The notes beneath the pieces are model-generated. The model was not told the origin of the DNA. It ran no database searches and saw only the letters and a program-made list of their open reading frames with translations. Shown piece by piece: positions 10,301-19,441 of a stretch of 64,000 bases of DNA. The position numbers and the translations under genes are program-made. The DNA lies in assembly GCA_018398585.1 (NCBI GenBank), contig JAGTTD010000021.1:1014501-1078500 (forward strand), read 5' to 3'. Source of the stretch: Simmondsia chinensis (Eukaryota; Streptophyta; Magnoliopsida; Caryophyllales; Simmondsiaceae). Position 1 is the first letter of the stretch, and the number at the start of each line of letters is the position of its first letter.

Positions 10301-12518
10301 ATATACTTGCATAATTTGAGTGAACAATTGTGTGGCAAACAAAATGGTAAACATAAGGTTATCTTTCAATGATCCAATGATAATACTCGCGGTTATTTAT
10401 GTCATAGGTCCCTATATTTTGTCCACTGTAATAATTTAATTCTTGTATTGTTAATTTTGTCGATTTAATCCATGTATAATTTACATCATGTCAATTTATT
10501 CCTTTAGTAAAATTGGTGCTAAGTTGGTGACGAAATTTTAAGCCATCAGGTCATGGGTGTGTTTCAATTTGGTCAATACGTTGGTTTGTGTTACGTCACT
10601 TGTATATGACGTGACTAGGTTGTTAAAAATTTACATCATTGACTTATCTTCAATTTTATAATAGAACTAAATTGACATAATATAAATTATATGGAGGATA
10701 AATTTTATGACTAGAAGTAACATGACTAAATTGACACAATAGCAAAAGTGTAAACTTTGACATAAATATTTACCATATATAGTACTCAAATTGGCTATAA
10801 TTCGTGCACATCCATAGCAATGCACTTTTAAGTTGACACAGCATTGTGGTGTTTTGCAGGCGATGCATGCATGGGAGACATTGTAATGTTTGAACAAAAT
10901 GTTTACGAAGGGTAAGTTACTTTTCCCTTTCTGCTTAGCAATTTGCATTCAATAAAATTTCATCCCACGTTATATGCTTTGGAACACCACTATTTGATGA
11001 AGACTACAATAATTCCCCCCCCCCCCCCCCCCGCCCCCACCCTCCTTCTCAGGTTTAGCATTGCATCAAGGAGTGCTACTGGTCCTCCATGTGGCAGAAG
11101 AATCGTTGTGGGTCGAATAGTAAAAGAAAGTTACGGTGCTGCTAAGCAGCAACATACGTTTACGGTGAGCACGAATTCCTCATCAAATATGTTAGCAAAA
11201 ATATGGATTTTCACTAGATGAGTTTCCTGTGATGGTTCAAGAATTTGATTCGTTTTTCTTTAGGATATTTAGGGACAAGGCCAAAAGGAGAGTGATACAA
11301 TCCCACATTGATGGGAGATGAGAAAAAATACCAATTTATATACTAAGGGAACTACTCTACCCATTGTCAATTGATTTTGGCATAGAACCTCCTTGAGTGT
11401 GTATCATTGGTATAAGAGCCATTAATATTGCGTTGTGGATTGGCAGTCTTTGGGGTGATGCGGTTCACCGGTCATATTGGGGCCGACATCACCCAACAGT
11501 TTTGTGTGGCTGGATTGTGACATGTTGCAAAGTTAACTGCCACTAAGCTCCACGTCCGCGTCTCAAAAGGTGACGTCGGTGTGTTTGCCCTGTAGTAGAA
11601 GAGATTCCAGTGTAATGCCATGTCCATAGCAAGGTGGTGATGTCAAAATTGCAGTTTTCGCGCAGGGCTAGATATCTAGGGTAGAGCCCTTCCATAGAGT
11701 GCGGATGTTGATGTTGGAATTGCAATGTTCGTCTAAGACTAGTATCTAGTGCAAAGCCAACTCTCGCAAACGTGTCCTCGATGTGGGGCATGAGAAAAAA
11801 ATACCAATTTTATATACTAAAGGAGTTATTCCACCCATTGCAAAATAGTATCTGTATTCTAACTATTCACTGAAATTATTCATGATGCATCTACATAGTG
11901 CAAAATAAGAGAAAAATGTTCGCAGTTTACATCTCAAAATAAGAGAAGGGCATGAGAGAAACTGCCTTCTCTATGATCGATATCATTACCAAAAGATTCA
12001 TACACAAAATCTAGTAGACGTCATTATATAACATAAGGCCATTTGTTGACAGATTTTAAGCTAAACTGCTATGCAATTGGCTTTTTACGTGACAACGCTT
12101 CGGTAAGGACTTTAGTATTGGATATGTTACTTATTGAATTTGCTAATATGTTATTATAAATGTATTTTTGTGTCAAGAACTGTAAGAGGGTATCTAAATT
12201 AGCTATCATCATATGACTAGTAATTCAAATTTTTGCAAACAAAACGTTTAGAGTCCCTCTCAAAAACCCAATGCGATCTCTGTGACCCTTTTGCCCTTAA
12301 CATCCGCAACATGATTCAGGTCCGTGAGTAGGTTCCATGGTTCACGTAATACGAAGTCTTATTTTGTGGATTATCTTTAAATTGTATCAGGTTGAGGTTT
12401 TGTGGAGCAAAGGGGACAAGCCACTGCCCCCACTTCATCCTCTTCTCATAAAAGGCAGAAATCTCTACAAGTTGAACACAGTGAGGCAGGTTAGTTAAAT
12501 AACACCTTCATTTTGCAT

Positions 12519-12550
<32 letters not shown>

Positions 12551-13966
12551 TAGATAGAGACGAATCCTGGCCCTCCATTGTAATAGACAGTCAAGATTTG
12601 TTGAACACTAAAAAAAAAAAAAAAAATTTTACGGCCCATACCTATTCATGGGGCCAAAAGAAAGGAGTAAGGGAGGGAGTTTTTTTTTTGTCAATACTCA
12701 ACAAATCTTGGCTGTCTATTACAATGGAGGGTCAAGATTCGCCTCTCTCACGCTTTCATCCTCACATAAGAACGCCACCCTTATCTATATATGCATGTAT
12801 GTATATATGTATTTGTTTCATGTTGGTAACGGTATTGTCAACTTTCAGAGATGGGAAGACGAAGCTGAAAGACAGAGGGTTTTGGGTGAAAAGCATAGCC
12901 GGGGTTCTCTTGCTCGATCGAGTAGAGAAGTTCGAATTAAGCACAAGGAGGCAAAAAAGACATTGAAGGCGAGCAGGTATGTCCCTGGAAAAAGCATCCA
13001 TATGAGATACTTATTCGATTCACTTGGAGTTGGTTTAAATTGGAATCAGTAATCTAGCTCATGATTTTGACTCCAAAAATTTAATTGGATTTTGGAGATT
13101 CAAATAATGGATATGCAAGCACGATATCTTATATGTTGTTCAATATCTTCATGAATCTACGACTCGAAGGAGAGTATCTTAAAGCTCCAACATGAAAGCT
13201 CCAAGCACGATATCTTATATCTTGTTATGTAAAATTTCATCGGGTTTCGGCATTAATCCAAAGAAGAGAGACACTTTTGATGTTCTTTTATTACCAGTGG
13301 AAAAAAAAGAAGAGAGAGAGAGAGAGAGAGTCTATATGCCTTTTCTTATCACAATTCCAGGACTTTATTACTAGATTTATATGTGAAGTTTTCAATATAT
13401 TATTTCTTCATTCCTTTTTCATGTATGTCTGTCTGGTTTATACTTAATACAGGGTGTCGAAGAAAGAAGAGAGTAAACCGTATCAACAACCGAAAATTGT
13501 GCGCAATGTGATGCATAATCCTCCACGGATTGCTCCAGAGAAACCAAGCACCCATGCTCAACAACCACCGCAAGTTGTGCGCAATACGATGCATAATCCT
13601 CCACGGACTGCTCCGGAGAAACCAAGCACCCATACTCAACGACCCTTACAGCCTAACATTCATCGCCATCACTCCTCGGTTGGACATCCTTACTCTTATG
13701 AGCGAAAATCTCAACCGTCATTCGACTTCATAAGAGAGGGTTCGTCACATTCCTCGCTTTATGGGTCTCCGACGTATCAAAATCCTAACCGACCTATGCC
13801 ACCTTTCCAGCCAATGTCATATCATAGGCCACCATTATCGACCATAAATTATGACGTGCCATATAGAGAAGTTCTGAGGGTTGGTAACACACGGAGGCAA
13901 TATTGTCGGTATTTCGCACAAGGAAGATGCTACTATGGGGATCGATGCAAATATTCGCATGTCTAG
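7346..13966 (+). CDS. SAP-domain CCCH zinc-finger protein (nine exons)
   Basis: Exons by reading frame and splice signals: 7346-7530, 8155-8270, 9733-9847, 9939-10000, 10860-10911, 11053-11164, 12391-12489, 12849-12976, 13453-13966. All junctions are GT-AG and phases agree, giving 460 residues. Residues about 10-36 are acidic (DEEEDGDYIDIEDSD). A SAP motif lies near 104-139 (VEKLKVEQCKVYLRKHGL...), typical of chromatin or RNA-associated proteins. A conserved central part includes GPPCGRRIVVGRIVKESYG and VEVLWSKGDKPLPPLHPLL. One CCCH finger ends the protein: C441-X7-C449-X5-C455-X3-H459. Likely a nuclear nucleic-acid-binding protein of the plant C3H family resembling Arabidopsis C3H62-type proteins; the exact orthologue is uncertain. 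The last exon holds a near-perfect tandem repeat. Introns carry several transposons. Confidence 0.88.
7815..8055. mobile_element. Tourist-like MITE in intron 1
   Basis: Begins ggccttgtttggtta and ends taccaaacaagagggc, which are near-perfect inverted complements about 15 bp long. A TTA precedes the left end, as for PIF/Harbinger-type elements. No coding capacity; it lies wholly within intron 1. Confidence 0.6.
8515..8765. repeat. AGCTCG-rich dispersed repeat, copy 2
   Basis: Within intron 2 of the SAP/CCCH gene. Rich in gagctt, aagctcg and related words. Its right end reads tttacaccctta, the complement of the ggtgtaaa start seen in the other copies. Confidence 0.5.
8989..9709. mobile_element. 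PIF/Harbinger-like MITE in intron 2, next to the exon 3 splice acceptor
   Basis: Left end ggctccgtttgttt and right end aaatgaacggagcc are inverted complements with two mismatches. They are flanked by TAA on both sides (8986-8988 and 9710-9712). Subterminal ggggaaaaccac / gttttccgtggg words also mirror each other. The right end is only 23 bp from the exon 3 start at 9733. Related elements lie at 42280-42499 and 44771-46686. Confidence 0.7.
10391..10769. mobile_element. MITE 'aatttagtcc' family copy in intron 4
   Basis: Starts cggttatttatg and ends gacataaata, with inverted internal words (gtcaatttattcc / gactaaattgac). About 370 bp, no coding potential. It belongs to the abundant family described at 46900-47254. 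Confidence 0.65.
11015..11032 (+). repeat. Poly(C) tract
   Basis: A run of about 17 C interrupted once by G, just upstream of the exon 6 splice acceptor at 11052, in place of the usual T-rich tract. Confidence 0.9.
11293..11841 (+). mobile_element. TRIM-like element in intron 6
   Basis: A 114-bp 5' terminal repeat at 11293-11406 begins tgataca and ends tgtatca. Immediately after it, 11407-11420 reads ttggtataagagcc, a one-mismatch Met-tRNA primer-binding site. A partial second repeat at about 11778-11841 repeats atgagaaaaaaataccaatt and tactaaaggagttattccac. The centre is non-coding. The 3' repeat is truncated, so the element is dead. Confidence 0.7.
12520..12556 (+). repeat. (TA)n(GA)n microsatellite
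   Basis: A ta repeat followed by ga repeats within intron 7 of the SAP/CCCH gene. Confidence 0.9.
12562..12741. mobile_element. Short foldback MITE in intron 7
   Basis: The first 45 bp (cgaatcctggccctccattg, then taatagacag) recur as inverted complement at the end (ctgtctattacaatggaggg, then tcaagattcg). The A-run and T-run flanking the centre also pair. About 180 bp and non-coding. Confidence 0.75.
13472..13641 (+). repeat. In-frame tandem repeat in the last exon of the SAP/CCCH gene
   Basis: Two consecutive units of about 25 residues share MHNPPR, APEKPSTH and VVRN/IVRN words. The DNA units differ at only a few positions, so the duplication is fairly recent and keeps frame. The repeat lies in the proline-rich region between the SAP core and the CCCH finger. 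Confidence 0.85.
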
Positions 13967-14414
13967 TATAGAAACAATTGATGGATTCACAATTTTAACA
14001 TTTGTGGTCCCAACTTACCTGGTTGCACGTGAGGAAACTTTTCGATGGGCAATGTGTAAAGATTCGATCAGTCATGGCGTGCGTGAGCTAACTCAGCTAT
14101 CCCAAGTAATAATTTAAATGCGGAAATTTTTGTATGACATGAACTCGATTGCGTATTTTAGCATTCTCATATCCGAGTCAATGACTTGAGGTTTTTGGTA
14201 CCACATCGGATGCCGTTTTTGTGGATCTTATGAAATTTATTGTGAACTTGTAAGAAATTCTTGTTGGGCAAGATGATCTTTTGATTTGCAAGGACAAAGT
14301 AGATTTTTTATGACTCATGGAATACTTCGAATTAGACAATATTAGTGGCTGATTGTTGTGAAAAAATTAATTTTCTAGAAATGTTTTTGTAAAAAGTATT
14401 CTCAATAGGACCTA

Positions 14415-14618
14415 AGAGGGTACCAATACGCAAATACCGGATCCTATTAGAACTCCGAAGTTAAGCATGCTTGGGCGAGAGTAGTATTAAGATGGGTGAC
14501 CTCCGGGGAAGTCCTCGTGTTGCATCCATCAGGTTGGGGGTTCTCGGAGGCCGCGTACATCAACCTCCCACCCCCCCGATCCTGCTTAGGTGGGAGCCCT
14601 TGATGTATTGGAAATGTT
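14415..14618 (+). mobile_element. 5S-rRNA-headed SINE, copy C3
   Basis: The head runs from gagggtaccaatacgc into ggatcctattagaactcc, then gaagttaagcatgcttgggc, gagagtag and agatgggtgacctcc, following 5S rRNA through its internal promoter. It then reads gaagtcctcgtgttgcatc and the shared tail (caggttgggggttctcgg ... tgggagcccttga). Part of the tail hairpin region is deleted. It lies about 450 bp downstream of the SAP/CCCH stop codon. Confidence 0.85.
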
Positions 14619-14619
14619 G

Positions 14620-15040
14620 CTTTTGCTTTTTGTTCTCGACAGGGTTGTTCTGTTTAAAAAATTTTTATTTCTTGCTTTTGCCTTTTCAAAGGAAAAGCAT
14701 TTTTTATTAGTTTTTTGTTCAAAAGCAAAAACAAAAGATAATTTATAGCTTCTATTTAAAAATATTTTTTTCTCCGATACAAACACACTATCAATGTAGT
14801 GAGACAAGCTTCTAAATCATAATATGTTTCTCGTTTCATAATTGAGTAACTTCATTGATCAACCACGTCCAACTTGAAAGATGGAATGACTTGTTGGAAA
14901 AGTGATACAAAAATGATATACCAAAAGCGAATAACTTTTCAACTTTTATAATTAGGCAAAAATTGATCACGACAAAGCATACAGCAAACCAAGCCAAATA
15001 CGTTTCAGCTCCACAACCTAGTTAGACTACGTATAAGTTA
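14620..15040. other. Unassigned sequence
   Basis: Holds inverted words (cttttgctttttg / caaaagcaaaaac) suggesting a small degraded MITE near 14610-14735. No gene. Confidence 0.35.
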
Positions 15041-15042
15041 CA

Positions 15043-15582
15043 TCAATACCAAACAATAAGGGGATCACTCCTATGCACTTCATTTTTAGCCAGGGTGTTG
15101 GCGTGGTGATTGGCTTTTCTTCTTGTATGCACAAACGATATGGATTGGAACTGAGATCTAAGGAACTGTATTTTATTCAAAAGGAAGTGTAGCCTCCAAG
15201 GTCCACCCTCAACACACGAGATCCAAGTCACGGCATCTTGCGAATCCGACTCAACAGTTAACTCTGTAGAACTAGCCTCTTCGCGTCTTGCTGATATTTC
15301 GAGTGCAAAGCATATATCTTCTACCTGCGCTTGATTAGACTCCATTGGGCCCATAGGAACTAAAAGCACTACTTCGATACTCCCCTCACGGTCCATGAGG
15401 ATCCCGCCTATACTTGCCAGTCCTGGTTTACCAAGCGCACACCCGTACGTGTTCCACTTAAGCTTTCCAAGACCCGGAGGAACCCAAGGTACATTCGGTC
15501 TGGGCGCCAATCTAGAGGACCAAGCTTGGACATTATCAATGACTATGTCTTTCCTATATCGACATTCAAATGCTCTATGCAT
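15043..15582 (-). pseudogene. LINE-derived RNase H domain fragment
   Basis: An uninterrupted 179-residue frame on the minus strand. It contains KLKWNTYGCALGKPGLASIG, then GILMDREGSI, ESDSQDAVTWI, GGPWRLHFLLNKI, ISFVHTRRKANHHANTLAK. This is the RNase H-like domain at the C-terminus of plant L1-type LINE polyproteins. The usual first catalytic D (in 'WNxDG') reads WNTYG here, so an active-site residue is probably lost. No reverse transcriptase lies upstream. It is a 5'-truncated LINE remnant, not a host gene. Confidence 0.75.
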
Positions 15583-16056
15583 AGCTTACTTAATAAACTT
15601 TGAATTGTTAAGGTAATAACAATGACATTGGTGGTTAATCTTTCAGAGACTTTCGACTTCGATTTAGAATACGGTATTCCTCTACGAGAGGCGCACTCGT
15701 TTGCCTTTCCTTCTTTTGAATTCTCGGGAAAAGAAAGCAGAACCTCACCTCTTTCTGTTGACTTCTATCTCTATAAGCCGCTTTTTCTTCGTTTGTCTTC
15801 AATGACATAGATATCAAGGATGTCTAAATGTCGAAGTACTCTTCTTTCATAATTATCAGTGCAGCTGTCTCAATTTATCTCCCGTAATTCAGACGGTCAT
15901 GTTACTTTAAAAAACATTAATATTGAGCAGAACAAGTTCTTCAATTGTGATGTCGAAGCCCAAGTTGTTGCTTCTTTTAATGTATTACTCCATTCGTTGT
16001 CATCATCAAGTAATCCAAGGGCAAAGCATATGACTTAGAATGGGAGATAAATTCTA
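15583..16056. other. Unassigned sequence
   Basis: Short frames on both strands show no family features. No transposon ends identified. Confidence 0.35.
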
Positions 16057-16420
16057 GGGTTATTTACGCCAAAGGTTCTTGTACTTTACCTGTTGTGTCA
16101 ATTTAGTCCTTATAGTTTTAATTGTTTCAATTTAGTCCCTCTACTGGTTGGGTTGTGTCAATTTGGTCCCTAGAGTAAAATTTATGTTAACTTATTGATG
16201 AAATTTTAATGATTCGGCTATGGGATGGATTAAATTGAGTTAATCGATGAATTTGTTTTAGATCACTTGCGTCTAACATGATTATACCATTAAAAATTGC
16301 ATCATTAACTTAACTTGAATTTGATAATTGGACTAAATTGACACAATTTAAATATTAGAGGGACTAAATTGATACAATTAAAAGTACAATGACTAAATTG
16401 ACACAATGAGTAAAATTTCT
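16057..16420. mobile_element. MITE 'aatttagtcc' family copy
   Basis: Starts gggttatttacgcc, followed by gtgtcaatttagtcc. The right half mirrors it (gactaaattgacacaat). The outermost right end is missing or diverged. Confidence 0.7.
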
Positions 16421-16446
16421 CACAGAATTCGGATGTAAAGAAAATA

Positions 16447-16982
16447 GGATTATTTATATTTTAGTACCCTGATATTTTTGGAAATAATAAAAAGGACCCT
16501 GACGTTTTTGAATTATTAAAAAGGCCCTTAGGTTTTTGTCGTATTAATAAAAAGGCTCCTTTCAAGCATGATGACGTCAATTTCCGTCGACAGAGTTGGC
16601 GTGGCAACTCCTTTTTATTAATCCTAGAATAAATGACCTTAAGTACGCTTTAACACCCTTATTCCTATTTTATAAGAACTAAGTTCGTGATATTGTATTA
16701 AATAGAAGCAATTTATTTTTACTTAATTTATTTCAAAATATAATTATTAAAGGTCATTTTTGTCATTTTATTATAGCATTAATAAAAATGTAGTTGTCAC
16801 TCATTTTGTCAATTAAAAATGACATCATCACGTGGGACAGAAACCTTTTTATGAATGCGATAAAAGTTTAGGGGCCTTTTTATTAATATGCCAAAAATTT
16901 AAGGGTTTTTTTAATAATTCAAAAAGGCCAGGGTCCTTTTGATTATTTTTAAAAATACCGGGATACTAAAATATAAATAACC
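16447..16982. mobile_element. MULE-type MITE with about 100-bp inverted repeats and exact 9-bp target duplication
   Basis: The left end (ggattatttatattttagta...) and right end (...tactaaaatataaataacc) are inverted complements over about 100 bp with scattered mismatches. Exact 9-bp repeats aagaaaata flank it (16438-16446 and 16983-16991), as for Mutator-like elements. It is 536 bp and non-coding. Confidence 0.85.
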
Positions 16983-17257
16983 AAGAAAATAATGATAAAA
17001 AATACAAAATAATAAGCTCTGTTTTCCAATTTTAATATATAAAGAGAAAAGTGAAAATTCATGCTTTTCTGAAAAACTTTTAGACTTCAGAGTATTCAAA
17101 CGATAAAAATTTTTAAATCTTAAACACCCGATTATATATGATAAAATGTCAAGATACCCATGTGATAAAAAAACTAAAGCTAAGTATTTAAACAATGAAT
17201 TTCCTTTAGGCCTTTAGCTGATCCTTGATGAATTTAGGTCATATTTTCGATAACATA

Positions 17258-17503
17258 CAGAACTCCTATCCCAGGCACTAATGCATCTGATCCCATTAGA
17301 ACTCCGAACTTAAGAGTGTTTGGGCGAGAGTAGTATCAAGATGGGTGACCTCTTGGGAAGTTCTCGTGTTGCTAACCTTATAAGGATGGAGGTTCTCAGA
17401 AACAACATATCCGCAAGGTTCGACAGTGAAAGGGTAAGGCTGCATACATTTACTCCCAGATCCCGTTTAGGTGGGAGCCTTTAAGACACTGGATCTGTTG
17501 TTG
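17258..17503 (+). mobile_element. 5S-rRNA-headed SINE, copy C4 (best preserved, with target duplication)
   Basis: Flanked by an exact 13-bp direct repeat tttcgataacata (17245-17257 and 17504-17516). The 5' part (17265-17380) tracks plant 5S rRNA: ggcactaatgca, gatcccattagaactccg, the box A/IE region tttgggcgagagtagta and the box C region agatgggtgacctcttggg, then aagttctcgtgttgc. The 3' part is the shared tail: ggttctcagaaacaac, agtgaaagggtaaggctgc, cagatcccgtttaggtggga, gacactggatctg, ending ttgttg. At 246 bp it appears full length. Confidence 0.9.
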
Positions 17504-17516
17504 TTTCGATAACATA

Positions 17517-17970
17517 TAAATGCTCTCTATTGTAATGTGATGATTTTTTTATTTACGGAAAAATGGTGTCATCAAACATGCGAGAAAACTTGGGGCATTT
17601 TTGGGCCAAACTTATTTTTTGGAAAAAAAATATATTAATTTTTTAGAATTTGGGGGTGTTTGGTATGAAAAAAAAATTGCTTTTAAATAGAAGCTCGAGT
17701 TATTTTTCTGCTTTTAAGTAGAAATAGCAAAATAATGTTTCTCTTCTAAAGTAGAAGCAGAAATTATAAATATTTCAAACAAAAGTACCTCGATTGAAAG
17801 CATTCTTTGCAAAAACACTTCTCAAAAAGCCAGTTTTACATAACGATTAGACACTAATATTATTTAATTTGAAGTATTCCATGAATAATATGAAAATCTA
17901 TTATCATTCATCATCTTGCCCATAAAGAAAGCCTTAGAATAATTTTCATAAGATACACAAAAACGGCACC
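17517..17970. other. Unassigned sequence with MITE-like inverted words
   Basis: A segment near 17650-17840 has gcttttaaatagaagc / ctctaaagtagaagc words and 'gggtgtttggtatg', typical of small degraded MITEs. No gene. Confidence 0.35.
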
Positions 17971-18090
17971 CTTTAGGGCAACATCCTGAAAAGGTAAGGC
18001 TGAATACATCCCCCCCCCCCCCCCCCCCCCCAAAAAAAAGACCCTGTATGTGCGGGAACCTTCGAGGCACTGTATCAGTTGTCGTTGTTG
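17971..18090 (+). mobile_element. RTE/SINE tail copy C5 with 17-bp target duplication
   Basis: 5'-truncated shared tail: acatcctgaaaaggtaaggc, a run of about 22 C, gaccctgtatgtgcgggaac, cttcgaggcactg, ending gttgtcgttgttg. Flanked by tacacaaaaacggcacc (17954-17970) and tacacaaaaacgacacc (18091-18107), a 17-bp duplication with one mismatch. Confidence 0.9.
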
Positions 18091-18214
18091 TACACAAAAA
18101 CGACACCAAATGTGGTACCAACAATTTCAAGCCATTGACTAAAATATGAGAATGTTAAAACACACAATCTAGTGCTTGTCATAGGAAAATTTTAGCATTG
18201 AAATTATTATCAAT

Positions 18215-19040
18215 TGAAAAGTTTCCTCACGTGCAGCATCTTACGTACGACTTGTGAATATTTGCATCAGTTCTCATAGCAGCATCTTACTTGAGCTAAA
18301 TACCGATAGTATTGTCTTTGTGTGTTACCAAACCTTGCGAAGTTCTCTATTGGACATGTCATAATTTATCGGAAACCCACAAATGCGAGGAATGTGACGA
18401 ACCTAGTCTTTTGAATTCGAATAACGTTTGAGATTTTCTTCCATAAGTGTAAGGATGTCCAACCGAGGTGTGACGGTGACAAATGTTATCGTAGAGCATA
18501 GGTGCTTGGTTTCGCTAGAGCAATTTCGTGGAGGATTATGCGTCGCATTGTGCATAATTTTCCGCTGTTGATACGTTTTACTTTCTTCTTTCTTCAACGT
18601 CGTGTATTAAATACCAACCAGATATACATGAAAAAGGAACGAACAAATAACGTGTTGAAAACTTCACATATAAATCTAGTAATAAAATACTGAAATGGAG
18701 TGGGATATGTGCCCTTTGTTAAATGACATTCGTGGGAATGTGACCTCTAATTATTAACAAAACAAGGAACTTTTTGGATTAAAATACCAAAGCCTGTTAA
18801 AATTTCACACGACATCACATAATATCCGAATTTCAAGGCAAGCAGAACATTTTTGACGAACATCATAAGCTTCCATGTTGGAGCCATAAGATACCCTCCG
18901 TCGAGTCCTAGATTCATGAAGACATTGAACAACATACAAGTTATCATGCTTGCATATCCATCTTTTAAATATCTAAAGTCCGATCAGATATTTGGAGTCA
19001 CAACATACAGGTTACTAATTCCAAGTTGGAAGTGAATCGA
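18215..19040 (-). pseudogene. Inverted, degraded copy of the 3' part of the SAP/CCCH gene
   Basis: The minus strand repeats intron 8, exon 9 and 3' flank of the gene at 7346-13966. The piece at 18403-18597 encodes KKEESKTYQQRKI and THNPPR, followed by a frame break, matching KKEESKPYQQPKI and MHNPPR of the parent. Near 18670 the minus strand reads attactagatttatatgtgaag, found at 13368-13388 in the parent. At 18215-18240 it matches parent sequence near 14020-14040. The exon copy is interrupted by stops and deletions and lacks the CCCH finger frame. It is not a functional gene. Confidence 0.8.
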
Positions 19041-19065
19041 ATAAACTATATTATATATATATAGC

Positions 19066-19262
19066 AAAGAAGTTTGAATTCAGAAAAAGGAGGCAAAAAA
19101 GACATCGAAGGGGAACAGGTATGTCACCGTAAAAAAGGATCCACTGATTGGACTTTAGATATTCAAAGATAGATATGCAAGCATGATAACTTATATGTTG
19201 TTCAATATCTCCATGAATCTAGGACTCGAAGGAGAGTATCTTACGGCTCCAACGTGGAAGCT
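19066..19262 (+). pseudogene. Second copy of exon 8/intron 8 fragment, direct orientation
   Basis: Matches parent positions about 12935-13195: ggaggcaaaaaagacatcg, gaacaggtatgtc, then gatatgcaagcatgataact and catgaatctaggactcgaag. It lies next to the inverted copy, so 18870-18965 and 19170-19264 form the arms of an imperfect inverted repeat. Confidence 0.75.
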
Positions 19263-19441
19263 TATATATATATATATATAACTATCATGAGAGGGTGAGA
19301 GACTAAAGGATTAAATTACGACCATTCGATGTAAATCAAGGGCCAAGATTTCAAAGTTACTTTTACACCTCTCCTTAGAATAAATGGCCCAGATTTTTTT
19401 TTGATTTAAATTATGACCACTGAATGTAGATCAAGGCTTCA
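19263..19441. other. TA microsatellite and degraded repeat
   Basis: A (ta)n run at 19264-19280 is followed by two related blocks sharing gattaaattacgaccattc-type words and 'gtaaatcaagg/gtagatcaagg'. This is probably a MITE fragment. No gene. Confidence 0.45.

Noticed and set aside
12598..13052. Open frames of 122 and 134 codons
   Set aside because: They overlap intron 7, a foldback MITE and exon 8. Only 12849-12976 is coding, in one of the frames.
14415..14530. Functional 5S rRNA genes at the 5S-like segments
   Set aside because: They are single dispersed copies, diverged from 5S rRNA, altered at the 5' end, joined to a LINE-like tail and flanked by insertion duplications. No tandem array or terminator follows the 5S part.
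15043..15582. Host RNase H gene on the minus strand
   Set aside because: It matches the LINE RNase H domain, is present as related broken copies at 4619 and 49137, and probably lacks one catalytic Asp.
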